This document shows, piece after piece, positions 45,162 through 53,784 of a stretch of DNA of 64,000 nt. The DNA comes from Thalassobius sp050633445. Its GTDB lineage: Bacteria; Pseudomonadota; Alphaproteobacteria; Rhodobacterales; Rhodobacteraceae. Location of the stretch: NCBI GenBank assembly GCA_050633445.1, contig JBOEGN010000033.1, positions 62,001 to 126,000 of the forward strand, read 5' to 3'. The notes beneath the pieces are model-generated. The model was not told the DNA's origin and did no database searches. It saw only the letters and a list, made by a program, of their open reading frames with translations. The position numbers were made by a program, and so were the translations under genes. Position 1 is the first letter of the stretch. Each line of letters starts with the position of its first letter.

Positions 45162-46226
45162 TCAGCCTCCTGTCAGCAAAAGAAAACTAAAGCTGCGATA
45201 GGGGTTATAGCACGCCTCGGCATGGGACGACGTCATGAACCATGACATTTGGTACAGCCCGTATGTCAGCGCTGGCAATGCGCGGCCCAACAAAACCTGG
45301 CTTCGTGGAAAAATGCACCACGATAGGTAGACAAAGGTCAAAATGCTGAACGGCATCACGTAAAAGTTGATCCGGTGCAGTGCGATAGACGAATAAACGG
45401 CCAGCGGCATCAGGCTAAAGCAGATGATCGCGAACAGTTTAAGCAGGCCATAGACCTCGGGGAATTCATCACGGATACGACGGTAGTAAGCCAGGAAAAA
45501 CACCTGCGGGATCATGATCAAACCATAGCGGATGATCGCGCCACCCGAGGTGATCGCGCCGTAGTTCTGTTCGATATACCGGTCCGAATAAACATCCAGA
45601 CGGTCGCTAAGCAGATACACGGCCACAGGCGTCAACAGCAACACTCCGATGGCGATCTGGCCGATGCTGACCTTGCGCCCTGCCAGAAATGCCAGCGGCA
45701 AGAACATGATCACCGAGCTATGGAACTGCGCGCCCAAAAGGATCGCCAGCGCGGTCATCCAACCGCGCCCTTGCATGAAAAAGACCGAGGCGACCATTAA
45801 CGCCGAAACCGCCACGCCTTGGCGGATACCAGACATGCCCAGCTGCACGATGATCACCGGGAACAGCAACGCCATGATCATGATCGAGCTGCGATGTGCC
45901 CGTGCGAAAATGAAATAGCCCAGCACCATCAAAACCGAAGCCGTGATATTCACCCACATGTAATGCGCACCCAGAGTCTTTAGAATTGCAGACATCAGGG
46001 CAAATCCCGGCTCTTGCTGCGCGAAAATCTCGCTGAAATAGATGCCGGGCAAGGTATCGTTGTAGCGCAGGAAATAGGCCTTGAAATCGCAGCCCACGAT
46101 ATATCGTGTGCCCATGAACCATGCCATGAACAGGCTGATCGTCAGCAAGGTTGCCAGCGACCGCCTGTCCGGTATCGACAATCCAAGAAGCGAGATGACG
46201 GTGAAAACGACCAGATATGTGCTCAT
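45162..46226 (-). CDS. EpsG-family polysaccharide polymerase (Wzy-like)
   Basis: A 354-residue polytopic membrane protein with about 10 hydrophobic segments. The EpsG-type signature GTRYIVGCDFKAYFLRYND (G-R, G-D, Y) is at about residues 39-57, and GMSGIRQGVAVSALMVAS and AQFHSSVIMFLPL follow, all typical of the family that replaces Wzy in many Gram-positive and proteobacterial EPS loci. ATG 46226 overlaps the stop of the deacetylase (ATGA). This is a second polymerase unrelated to that at 29834, supporting a second polymer. Confidence 0.86.
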   Translation of the reverse strand: MSTYLVVFTVISLLGLSIPDRRSLATLLTISLFMAWFMGTRYIVGCDFKAYFLRYNDTLPGIYFSEIFAQQEPGFALMSAILKTLGAHYMWVNITASVLMVLGYFIFARAHRSSIMIMALLFPVIIVQLGMSGIRQGVAVSALMVASVFFMQGRGWMTALAILLGAQFHSSVIMFLPLAFLAGRKVSIGQIAIGVLLLTPVAVYLLSDRLDVYSDRYIEQNYGAITSGGAIIRYGLIMIPQVFFLAYYRRIRDEFPEVYGLLKLFAIICFSLMPLAVYSSIALHRINFYVMPFSILTFVYLSWCIFPRSQVLLGRALPALTYGLYQMSWFMTSSHAEACYNPYRSFSFLLLTGG

Positions 46227-47182
46227 GCGTCAGCTCCGAACGCGCCCATGTTTGCGCTTTGGAAGTCGTACCGGTCCCGCAGGTCGGTGAAATGCTGCAA
46301 AATCGCCTGAAGTTGAGCCATGTTCCGATCAGTATTGCACCCCATATTATGCGGGTGCCACCACAGATGATAGCCTTGGCCGGCTTTCGCGGCTTGGGTC
46401 ATCTCACGGCGGATTAGTCTCTGATGTAGGCTCGAATACAGGGGAAACCGAGCATTCCAAGGGCGTAAAAACCGCGAGGCCGGGACGTCGATCACATCCC
46501 CCATCACGGGCAGCGTGAAACCGACAGGCCCAAGCAATGGCAACGCACCGTCAAGGAACCGCAAGGCGCGCACCCATGAGGTCAGCTCGTTGCCGGAACG
46601 CGGCCGATAAACCGAGCCGGGCGGGTTGCCACGGATCACGGTCAGTCCCAATTCTTGACAGATCGCTACGTGCTCGGGGCCCATCTGGTTGCGCGGAAAC
46701 ACGATCGAGCGCATCTGATGCCCGGCCTCTTTTGCGATGGCGATGGCGGCAGTCAGATCGGCGCGCCACGCCTCTGGAGTCATACCCGGCTCTAACGCGT
46801 AGACATGGCCATAGGTATGGGTCGCGATCTCTTGCCCCTTGGTGCCCGCAATCCGGTCCAGCAGGCTGCGCCCGAAATGATGAGGATCATCAGTTTCGTC
46901 CACACCGATCTGATCCAGCGCAGCATAGGGCGATAGGCCAGTGTTGTCATAAGTCGGACGGAGGGTTGGCGCGAATTTTCGCATCTCGTCCCGATTTCGC
47001 GCGAACAGCAGCCCGACCGTGGCCCAGGTGGCGCGGATATCATAGCGCTCGAACAGCTCCAGAAGTTGCGGGATAGCCTGACGCGCGCCCAGCACCGCAT
47101 CGCCATAGTCGGCGACCGAGCGATGGTCACGCACGCCCCACATCAGCTCGAAGTCCAGGGAAATGACGAACCGGCCGCTCAA
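46223..47182 (-). CDS. Polysaccharide deacetylase-family protein
   Basis: A 319-residue NodB-type deacetylase. It shows VISLDFELMWG with the metal-binding Asp early, IRATWATVGLLF, THTYGHVYALEPG (His-x3-His metal ligands), and a C-terminal WWHPHNMG. It would remove N- or O-acetyl groups from sugars, probably in the cytoplasm or periplasm since no signal peptide is visible. I place the start at TTG 47182, which overlaps the upstream stop and has GGAGG 5 bases before it; a GTG at 47209 is possible. It is fully embedded in the operon between the ATP-grasp and EpsG genes. Confidence 0.85.
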   Translation of the reverse strand: MSGRFVISLDFELMWGVRDHRSVADYGDAVLGARQAIPQLLELFERYDIRATWATVGLLFARNRDEMRKFAPTLRPTYDNTGLSPYAALDQIGVDETDDPHHFGRSLLDRIAGTKGQEIATHTYGHVYALEPGMTPEAWRADLTAAIAIAKEAGHQMRSIVFPRNQMGPEHVAICQELGLTVIRGNPPGSVYRPRSGNELTSWVRALRFLDGALPLLGPVGFTLPVMGDVIDVPASRFLRPWNARFPLYSSLHQRLIRREMTQAAKAGQGYHLWWHPHNMGCNTDRNMAQLQAILQHFTDLRDRYDFQSANMGAFGADA

Positions 47183-48357
47183 CCGTGCCTCCGTTGCAGA
47201 CGGTCCCACGCTTTGCTGGCGAAATTCCGCAGCTCGGCGAGGGCAGGCATCGGATCATCCCAGGCGAACACCGCAAAGGTCCGCCGCCGCGCAGGCCCTA
47301 CGGCGCGAGTATCAGGTCCGGGCAGAATAAAGCCCCGTTTCAGCAGATAAAACAGACTCGAATACACGTCCTTAAGAGTGTAGCGCCAACGGATCCCCTG
47401 TCTTTGGTCCTGCGCAGGCAACGGCGGCAATCCGGCCAAATCACGATAGGCCGACAGCACCACGGGCCGCCCAGCCGGATCGGTGATCGAAAACCACAAA
47501 GAGGGGCGCACGTTGATCTCGATGATCTTTAGCTGACCGTCGGGGCCACGTTTGAATTCCGCCGCTGCGGTGCCCTTGTACCCGACCGCCATCAGCAGGG
47601 TTTCAGCAATCCGGGCGCTCTCCGGCTCGGCATGGCTTTGCACCAACGAGGCCGAGCCGAAACCAGGCGGAAACTGCCGCAGCTTGCGCGCGGTGAAACC
47701 GTTTTGCACGCCCTGTTCCGACAGATGACCGCACCACAGCGTGATATTGCTTTCGGGGCCCTCGACGATTTCCTGCACCAGCAGCGTTCCGGCACCCGAG
47801 GGGATTTTCGACACTTTTGCGCTGAATTCGTCTCTGTCTCTGGCGATCCAACCCTTTTTTCCGCCCATCCGACCCTTAAGCATTTGGATCAGCGCGGGCT
47901 TGATCAAACAGGGGAAGGTGATCTGATCGCTCAGTTCAGAAATCTCTTTTTTCGCACCAGACCAAAGGCGCGGATAGTCCACATCATGCGCCTCGCACAG
48001 GCGATAGAAACTCTCTTTGTCCATGATCTGTTGCGCCAGACCATCGGCATAGCTGGGCTGAAACCGGACATGGCGCGCCAGCATTTCAGCGTTGTCCATG
48101 ATCAGATCCACATCCTGATCCGAGGTCGCAATCAGTACGGGTTTCACACCGCCTTTGGGAAAGGCCGCACATATCTTGTCGATCTTTTCAGCAGCCGAGC
48201 CATAGATTACACGTCGGCAATACCGCGAGGCTGTGCCCGCCTGCGGCCCGTCCGCCACCCCTGTGACCTGCACACCGGCGCGCCCCAGAACACGGACGAC
48301 ATGCAACCCGGTGGGCGACAGCCCCATCACGATAGCCGGAGGCAGTGTTTCCGTCAT
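47179..48357 (-). CDS. ATP-grasp ligase
   Basis: A 392-residue ATP-grasp protein of the carbamoyl-phosphate-synthase-like group. It has an N-terminal nucleotide-fold (AIVMGLSPTGLHVVRVLGRAG), ATP-binding FPCLIKPALIQM, GTLLVQEIVEGPESNITLW, and the metal-binding IIEINVRPS. Members form amide or peptide bonds by acyl phosphates. In a polysaccharide operon beside a deacetylase, it could attach an amino acid or acyl group to a sugar amine or uronate, but no direct evidence is present. It overlaps both neighbours by 4 bases. Confidence 0.83.
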   Translation of the reverse strand: MTETLPPAIVMGLSPTGLHVVRVLGRAGVQVTGVADGPQAGTASRYCRRVIYGSAAEKIDKICAAFPKGGVKPVLIATSDQDVDLIMDNAEMLARHVRFQPSYADGLAQQIMDKESFYRLCEAHDVDYPRLWSGAKKEISELSDQITFPCLIKPALIQMLKGRMGGKKGWIARDRDEFSAKVSKIPSGAGTLLVQEIVEGPESNITLWCGHLSEQGVQNGFTARKLRQFPPGFGSASLVQSHAEPESARIAETLLMAVGYKGTAAAEFKRGPDGQLKIIEINVRPSLWFSITDPAGRPVVLSAYRDLAGLPPLPAQDQRQGIRWRYTLKDVYSSLFYLLKRGFILPGPDTRAVGPARRRTFAVFAWDDPMPALAELRNFASKAWDRLQRRHG

Positions 48358-49451
48358 GTGCGCGCCTCCAGAACCCGGTCAAACAGTTGACGCATCTTGC
48401 CAGCGGTCGTCTCCAGATCAAAGCGGGTTTCTACCTCTGACCGTGCGGCGCTGGCAATGCGCTGGCGCAAGGCCGGGTTGGTCAGAGCGGCCTCGATTGC
48501 GTTGGTCCAATCCTCGGGCGTGGCGCACAGAAACCCAGTTTTACCATCCTTCAGCAATTCGGTGTTGTACCCAATTGCGCTGCACACAGGGACCAAACCC
48601 GCCGCCATATAGGTGCGCGCCTTGCCGCCGGATTTGCCTTTGGCCCAATCCTCGGGTGGTAGGGGCATCAAGCCAATGTCGAAATCCGCCAGCGCCTCCA
48701 GCTCGCCCTCGAGCGACCAGTCTGACAGCTGCCAGGGCACGCCTTCCATCTGGAAATCGCCGCCGCCCATGATGCGAAATTGCGTGTCAGGATAGCGCTG
48801 CGCGATGTCCTGCAGCACCGGTGCAATGAAATGCAGGTACTTCACCGTCGAGGGCGACCCAAGCCAGCCGATCGTCACCGGTGTGTCATTCGTGTGGGGC
48901 GCGTGCGTGGGAATCCGAGTGGTATCCTCGGCGACCTCCAGCGTTTCGGCGGTGCCACCCTCGGCCCGCGCCGCATCACGCAGCCAGTTATTTCCGGCCA
49001 CAGTACAGTCAACGATGGAGAACAACTGCCGCACCTTGTCGGGCGAGCGGATTAGGCTGGCCAGCGGCGTGTAGCGGCTGGATTTATGGATAAACAGCGC
49101 GTCGTCATAGTCGAACAACAGCACCGCCCCACGTCGTTTCAGCCAGCGTTCAATAATGGGCGGACCAAAGGGCAGCAGTTCGCGTTGCAGATAGATCAGG
49201 TCGTACTGGCGCCATTTGCGCAGCGCCCATAAACGTCGGGTCATCGCGCGCATTGTGGCCCAGATCTTGCGCCCGGTTTGGCCCGGTTTTGTCGACAGCG
49301 CGTACATGTCGGCGTCCATCAGACTTTGCACATCGGCTTGCACCCCCATCTGCTCCAGAAAGGGCAAATACTGGAACACCCGATACCGGGACGAGGCCCC
49401 CTGCACCGGATATCGCGTCAGAAACAGAACCTTGAGCGGGCGCAGACTCAT
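48354..49451 (-). CDS. Glycosyltransferase (GT-B, family 4-like)
   Basis: A 365-residue transferase. The N-terminal VLFLTRYPVQGASSRYRVFQYLPFLEQMG with LIYLQRELLPFGPPIIE and LLFDYDDALFIH is characteristic of a GT4-related group in EPS loci. The donor domain shows VTIGWLGSPSTVKYLHF, FDIGLMPLPPEDWAKGKSGGKARTYMAAGLVPVCS. The conserved E-x7-E is replaced by the K-rich GKSGGKA loop typical of this subgroup. It is coupled by 4-base overlaps to both the ATP-grasp gene and the preceding transferase. Sugar unknown. Confidence 0.82.
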   Translation of the reverse strand: MSLRPLKVLFLTRYPVQGASSRYRVFQYLPFLEQMGVQADVQSLMDADMYALSTKPGQTGRKIWATMRAMTRRLWALRKWRQYDLIYLQRELLPFGPPIIERWLKRRGAVLLFDYDDALFIHKSSRYTPLASLIRSPDKVRQLFSIVDCTVAGNNWLRDAARAEGGTAETLEVAEDTTRIPTHAPHTNDTPVTIGWLGSPSTVKYLHFIAPVLQDIAQRYPDTQFRIMGGGDFQMEGVPWQLSDWSLEGELEALADFDIGLMPLPPEDWAKGKSGGKARTYMAAGLVPVCSAIGYNTELLKDGKTGFLCATPEDWTNAIEAALTNPALRQRIASAARSEVETRFDLETTAGKMRQLFDRVLEART

Positions 49452-50647
49452 TCGGCAAGCCTTTGATAAATAGCGTCATATTCTTCAATGGCACCACCCA
49501 GAGAAAACCGTTCTTCGGCGGCGGTACGGCACCGCGTTTGCATCTGCGGATCGCCGGACAGGGCAATCAGTTTTTCCAACGCGTCGTCCAGCCCGGACAT
49601 ATCCACGCCCTGATCGGCGGTCGAAGGCAACGTCACCCCTGTTTGCGTTTGGGCGAAATCCTCTTCGACATCCCCGCAGCCAGCATTGGCCAGGCAGGGC
49701 TTCCCACAGGCCAGAAACTCTCCCATCCGGGTAGGGCAAGAGGCGCGTTTGGACCAGACCGGCTTGATAAAGAAAATCCCGGCATCCATGCGCCCAATTT
49801 GCTCGGCCACCTGATCAAAGGGCACTTGGCGGATTTCGACGCGCGCCAGATCGACGCCGGCTTTTTCAAGCTCGGCCCGGATCAGATTATGCCCACCCTT
49901 ATTGATCACCAGAAACCGCGCGTCGGGGCGCATTTCAAACAAACGCGCGACGGCCTGCGCGACTTCAGTAAACATATACCAACTGCCGACCGAGCCGACA
50001 TAGCCCAGCGTAAACCCCTGTCGAGGCGTCGGAACGGGGTGAAACATGTCCAGGTTCGTACACGTTGGAATCACGGAAACCGGAGGCATCCGCCCCACCA
50101 AATAGGGCATCTGCGCGATCTCGCGTACACCTGCACGGGTCAGGGAAACCACATGATCGGCCTGCTGAAACAGCTTGCGCTCGACCCGTTTGAAAAAGCG
50201 ATAGGGCAGCGACCCGGCCCGCCAAATCCCGCCTTCGACCCGCTCGTCCGGCCAGAACCCACGCATGTCAAAGATCAGCCGCGCCCCGGTGCGTTTCTTG
50301 ACCGCCAGCCCGATCATCGAGCCGATATAGCTGCGGCAATGCACCAGCTGTATATCGTTGTCCCGCACAATCTGCGTGGCCTGCGCGATGCCGCGATTGA
50401 TATCATAGACCGTGGCGGGAATGCCCGGTTTACGATGCCAGATCCGTCTGCGCCAAGTTACTCCGGCGGCTTTCAGGCGCTCCTCTAATTCCGCTAAGCG
50501 ATTGGTATCGGTAAGGTTTTCGGGTTTCTCATAGCTCAACACAACCATCTGGTGGCGCGAGGACAGGCCCAGCACATATTGCAGCACCTGGCTTTGGCCC
50601 AAAGGGTCCAGAAGGCCGGTATAGGTGATGTACAAGGCGCGTGTCAT
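49448..50647 (-). CDS. Glycosyltransferase family 4
   Basis: A 399-residue GT-B transferase. It opens with ALYITYTGLLDPLGQSQVLQYV and has LVHCRSYIGSMIG, RLIFDMRGFWPDERVEGG, and the donor site FTLGYVGSVGSWYMFTEV. The catalytic region SKRASCPTRMGEFLACGKPCLANAGCGDVEE has the family E in GEFLACG. It overlaps both flanking transferase genes by 4 bases (ATGA junctions). It would add one sugar of the repeat unit; specificity unknown. Confidence 0.86.
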   Translation of the reverse strand: MTRALYITYTGLLDPLGQSQVLQYVLGLSSRHQMVVLSYEKPENLTDTNRLAELEERLKAAGVTWRRRIWHRKPGIPATVYDINRGIAQATQIVRDNDIQLVHCRSYIGSMIGLAVKKRTGARLIFDMRGFWPDERVEGGIWRAGSLPYRFFKRVERKLFQQADHVVSLTRAGVREIAQMPYLVGRMPPVSVIPTCTNLDMFHPVPTPRQGFTLGYVGSVGSWYMFTEVAQAVARLFEMRPDARFLVINKGGHNLIRAELEKAGVDLARVEIRQVPFDQVAEQIGRMDAGIFFIKPVWSKRASCPTRMGEFLACGKPCLANAGCGDVEEDFAQTQTGVTLPSTADQGVDMSGLDDALEKLIALSGDPQMQTRCRTAAEERFSLGGAIEEYDAIYQRLAE

Positions 50648-51726
50648 TGGATCGGTGTCTCCAGGCTCTGTCGATAGTGGCTTAGCAATTGGCTGGCGAT
50701 GGCTGCGGCAGAAAACTGCTTTTCTGCGCGCTGGCGGGCGGCTTGCCCCAAGGATTTACGTTTGTCAGGGTTGCCCAGCAGATCTGTGATTGCATCCGCC
50801 AAGGCTTGCGGGTCGCCCGGCGGCACCAACACGCCTGTGTCGCCCAAAACTTCGGGTAACCCACCAGCGGTCGAGGCTATGACAGGCCGCGACAGCGCCA
50901 TCGCCTCGAGCGCGGTCAGACCGAACCCTTCGAAATGCGAGGGCACGACGACCAGATCAGCGCCCGCGATCTCTTGCATCATCTGAGGATGGGTCAGCGG
51001 GCCGGTGATACGAATATCGGGGGCGTTGGCGGCCAGATCAGCCTGCAATGGACCGCCGCCGCAAAACACGGTTTCAACCGGGATCTTAAGCAATGCAAGC
51101 GCCGCAATCAGGTCCGTGTGCCCCTTTTCCGGCACCAGACGCCCTGGCAAAACGATGCGAAACGGAGGCTGCACCCGCGTCGCACCCATCTGCTCAGCAG
51201 GCAGCTCAATCGGGTTATTCAGCACCGCGACATAGCGCAGGCGAAGGGCGCTCTGATAATGTCTGGCCACCGCATCCGAGACCCCGAACATCCCGTCCAT
51301 CCCGCGCGGATACAGCAGCGAGGCCAGCCGCTTTTTCACCTTTAGACCCAGCCCAAATGAATTGGCTCCGGCGTATGCGAGGTTATGAAAAGTGACAAAT
51401 GTCTGCGCCGGGCACAGAAGCAAAAACCGCATCAAAGCCACAGTCATCGCCGGAAAATACAAATGTGCGTGGACGATATCCGCATTGATCTGACGGACCA
51501 ATTTGGCCAGGGAACGTGCTTGCCGCAACAACGCCCATCTCCCCGTTTTAGGCAGATGGTGCACGGTGATGCCCCGCGCCTCGAGATCCGGTTGCAGATC
51601 ATAAGGGGCGCGACGCACTGCAACCTCGACCGCGCAACCCTGCGCCCTAAGCGCGGGCAAAAGCGTCAGCAAAACCTGTTCGGCCCCGCCACGTCCTAGG
51701 CTGTCTATGACGTGCAACGCCTTCAT
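50644..51726 (-). CDS. Glycosyltransferase family 4
   Basis: A 360-residue GT-B transferase. It starts MKALHVIDSLGRGGAEQVLL, a common GT4 opening, and has HAHLYFPAMTVALMRF, FRIVLPGRLVPEKGHTDLIAAL, and VVVPSHFEGFGLTALEAMALSRPVIASTAGGLPE (E-x7-E). The ATG at 51726 is set by homology and by the ATGA overlap with the acetyltransferase stop; the open frame continues upstream but only as an arginine-rich shadow. It belongs to the run of three consecutive coupled transferases at 48354-51726. Confidence 0.88.
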   Translation of the reverse strand: MKALHVIDSLGRGGAEQVLLTLLPALRAQGCAVEVAVRRAPYDLQPDLEARGITVHHLPKTGRWALLRQARSLAKLVRQINADIVHAHLYFPAMTVALMRFLLLCPAQTFVTFHNLAYAGANSFGLGLKVKKRLASLLYPRGMDGMFGVSDAVARHYQSALRLRYVAVLNNPIELPAEQMGATRVQPPFRIVLPGRLVPEKGHTDLIAALALLKIPVETVFCGGGPLQADLAANAPDIRITGPLTHPQMMQEIAGADLVVVPSHFEGFGLTALEAMALSRPVIASTAGGLPEVLGDTGVLVPPGDPQALADAITDLLGNPDKRKSLGQAARQRAEKQFSAAAIASQLLSHYRQSLETPIQ

Positions 51727-52277
51727 TCTGCGCTGCCTTTCAAAGACCGCGCGGGCACGCCGCCGACGGTTGCTCCGGCAGGCACATCGCGGGTGACCAC
51801 GGCCCCTGCTCCGATTACCGCGCCGTCCCCGATGGTGACACCTTTGGTGATCGTCGCTTTGGCGCCGATCCAAACCTTGCGCCCAATTTTGATCGGGGCG
51901 GTGGTGAAATCCGAGCCCGACACCCCGTCGGCCGCAACCACATGATCCTGATCCCGGATCGAGACATACTCGGCGATCTGCGTCCCCGCGCCGATCTTAA
52001 TCTGGTCACGCACAGTGATGATGGTGCCAATACCGATAAAAACATCCTCGGAAACGCGCAGTTGGCCAAATTTGACCGTGATCAGCGCGTTGCGCGCAAT
52101 CTGAGTGCCCGCCCCCAACAGACACAATCCGCCATTCGTTACCGAGAAAACCGTCCCCGACCCAGCATGCACCCCAGAACCAGCCTGCACTCCGGTGGCC
52201 ATTAAAATCCGCATCCGGTCGCAAATCCGGGCAGTTCGAGCGTTTACGCCACGAAGGATTCGGCGAAGGTCAGGCAT
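51723..52277 (-). CDS. Left-handed beta-helix acyltransferase (WbbJ/NodL-like O-acetyltransferase)
   Basis: A 184-residue hexapeptide-repeat acyltransferase. Repeats begin near residue 40 (GVQAGSGVHAGSGTVFSV), pass through LLGAGTQIARNALITV, SEDVFIGIGTIITVRDQ, EYVSIRDQDHVVAADG (catalytic His), and end with WIGAKATITKGVTIGDGAVIGAG and VPAGATVGGVPAR, the CysE/WbbJ-type closing. It would acetylate a hydroxyl or amine of the repeat unit. ATG 52277 has AAGGGG 7 bases upstream and lies within the last codons of the small gene at 52270, giving an 8-base overlap. Confidence 0.87.
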   Translation of the reverse strand: MPDLRRILRGVNARTARICDRMRILMATGVQAGSGVHAGSGTVFSVTNGGLCLLGAGTQIARNALITVKFGQLRVSEDVFIGIGTIITVRDQIKIGAGTQIAEYVSIRDQDHVVAADGVSGSDFTTAPIKIGRKVWIGAKATITKGVTIGDGAVIGAGAVVTRDVPAGATVGGVPARSLKGSAE

Positions 52278-52419
52278 TTTTACGCCCCTTTGATTTTTGT
52301 CGTCCCAGGGTCTGAACAATCGGCGAAGCCCCCACCTGACCGAAGTATTGATCAGCGGCAGGGTTCAACCCATCGCCCGCCAATAGGGGCTTGGAATGAC
52401 CAAAGTTTGCAGCGCTCAT
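52270..52419 (-). CDS. 49-codon small gene between flippase and acetyltransferase
   Basis: A short open frame encodes a 49-residue peptide beginning MSAANFGHSKPLLAGDGLN and ending in the basic GRQKSKGRKNA. It has no signal peptide or membrane segment. Support for translation: its ATG overlaps the flippase stop (ATGA); a strong GGAGG lies 5 bases before it; and its end overlaps the next gene start by 8 bases, the same coupling used throughout this operon. Without it there would be an unusual gap of 138 bases in a gapless operon. No family is recognised; function unknown. Confidence 0.6.
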   Translation of the reverse strand: MSAANFGHSKPLLAGDGLNPAADQYFGQVGASPIVQTLGRQKSKGRKNA

Positions 52420-53765
52420 GCGTTCCTCCAGGTCCAAAGCCCGAAGACCGAACAGTCCACCCCCACATGACGCCGCACCGACCGCCACAACAAAAGGTTC
52501 CATGTCACCGTCGAAATCAAGGTAGCGGCAGCAGCGCCTTCGATCCCAAATCGCGGGATTAGCATCAAGTTCAGCAGCACGTTCAGCAGCGCTGATATCA
52601 GGACACCCCGCATTGCGAAATTCTCGTTTCCGGTCATGTTCAGCAACCCGACACATGCCCCAAAAAACGCGCTTAGCACCTGTCCGCTGGTCAAGATCAA
52701 CATCGAGACCGCCCCGCCGGCAAAAACCGAACCAAAGACCAGCGACAGGATGGATTCGCCCCAGATTGAAAACACTACCAACACCGGAATCGCCGCTGCG
52801 AACCCCAGAACGGCGGTATAGGCGGCCAGACGCGCAAGCGCACGTTTATCTTGGGTTTTGTGCAGCTCGGCAAAGCGCCGATTGGTGATCATTGCCAAAA
52901 TGCTGAGCCCCGTCACCGTCAGCGAAGCACCAGAGGTCGCGACCTTGTAGATGCCGACCTGCGCGGGCGTTTGCCACCAACCTAACATCAGAAAATCTGC
53001 GTTGGCGGTAATGCTTTGCGCGCCAGCAATCAACGCGAGCGTCCACACAGCGCGAGACCAAGTCGGATCAGTATGACGCTTCGTGCTTTGCAGCAATTCA
53101 GCGGGCCGCGCACGGATCAACAAAACCGCCCCGACAACAAATGCAATCGCTGCGGCTGTCAGATGCAAGCCCATCACCATCTTCGGAGTCAGGTCCAGAT
53201 CCAGCAGCAAGTAGCCACCCATGACAAACAGAACCAGCAATGCAGGACGGATCAGCATTTCGGGCAACTGCCCCCATACGACGTATCCCAAACCGTTCAA
53301 GGCGGATGCTCGGACCTGGGACAACGCGATCAACGGGATCAGCGGAATGCCCAACAAGAACACGGGACGGGCAGTGTCTGCGAGAATGGGCAGCGCATAG
53401 ACGCCAATCGCTGATATCACCGTAATCACTGCCGAAACCAACACAACACGGCCCGTCGACCAGGCCCAAACGCCGCGCAAACGAGCCCAATCCGAAACCG
53501 CCCGCGACTGCGCAGTTTCCCGCACTACCAGTGACGGCAGCCCCATTAGCGCCGGGAATCCCAGCAGGCTGATCGCTGCAAAGGCCAGCGTATATGTCCC
53601 CAACCCTTCGGCCCCCATGACCCGCGCCAACAGAACCGAGGTTCCCAACGTCAGCGCCAAGCCGATCACGCGCAAGGCTGCGGTTCCCAATCCTGCTCGC
53701 ACCAAACGCGTACGCAAGACGGAGGCAAGGCCCTGTCCTGAGTCTCGGGTGCTTGGGGGGTTCAT
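52416..53765 (-). CDS. Second polysaccharide flippase (Wzx-like)
   Basis: A 449-residue polytopic membrane protein of the MOP/Wzx superfamily with about 12-14 hydrophobic segments. The N-terminus GTAALRVIGLALTLGTSVLLARVMGAEGLGTYTLAF is the classic flippase opening. Later helices include GLSILAMITNRRFAELH and a C-terminal VLLNLMLIPRFGIEGAAAATLIS, both common in this family. It would flip the repeat unit made by the long operon. It follows the dehydrogenase by 19 bases and overlaps the 49-codon gene. It differs clearly from the flippase at 23498. Confidence 0.88.
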   Translation of the reverse strand: MNPPSTRDSGQGLASVLRTRLVRAGLGTAALRVIGLALTLGTSVLLARVMGAEGLGTYTLAFAAISLLGFPALMGLPSLVVRETAQSRAVSDWARLRGVWAWSTGRVVLVSAVITVISAIGVYALPILADTARPVFLLGIPLIPLIALSQVRASALNGLGYVVWGQLPEMLIRPALLVLFVMGGYLLLDLDLTPKMVMGLHLTAAAIAFVVGAVLLIRARPAELLQSTKRHTDPTWSRAVWTLALIAGAQSITANADFLMLGWWQTPAQVGIYKVATSGASLTVTGLSILAMITNRRFAELHKTQDKRALARLAAYTAVLGFAAAIPVLVVFSIWGESILSLVFGSVFAGGAVSMLILTSGQVLSAFFGACVGLLNMTGNENFAMRGVLISALLNVLLNLMLIPRFGIEGAAAATLISTVTWNLLLWRSVRRHVGVDCSVFGLWTWRNA

Positions 53766-53784
53766 CGCTACGGCCTTTCTGGGG

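Noticed and set aside
51727..51873. Arginine-rich N-terminal extension of the glycosyltransferase at 50644
   Set aside because: It overlaps the acetyltransferase in another frame and has a shadow composition; the ATGA-coupled start at 51726 fits GT4 proteins.
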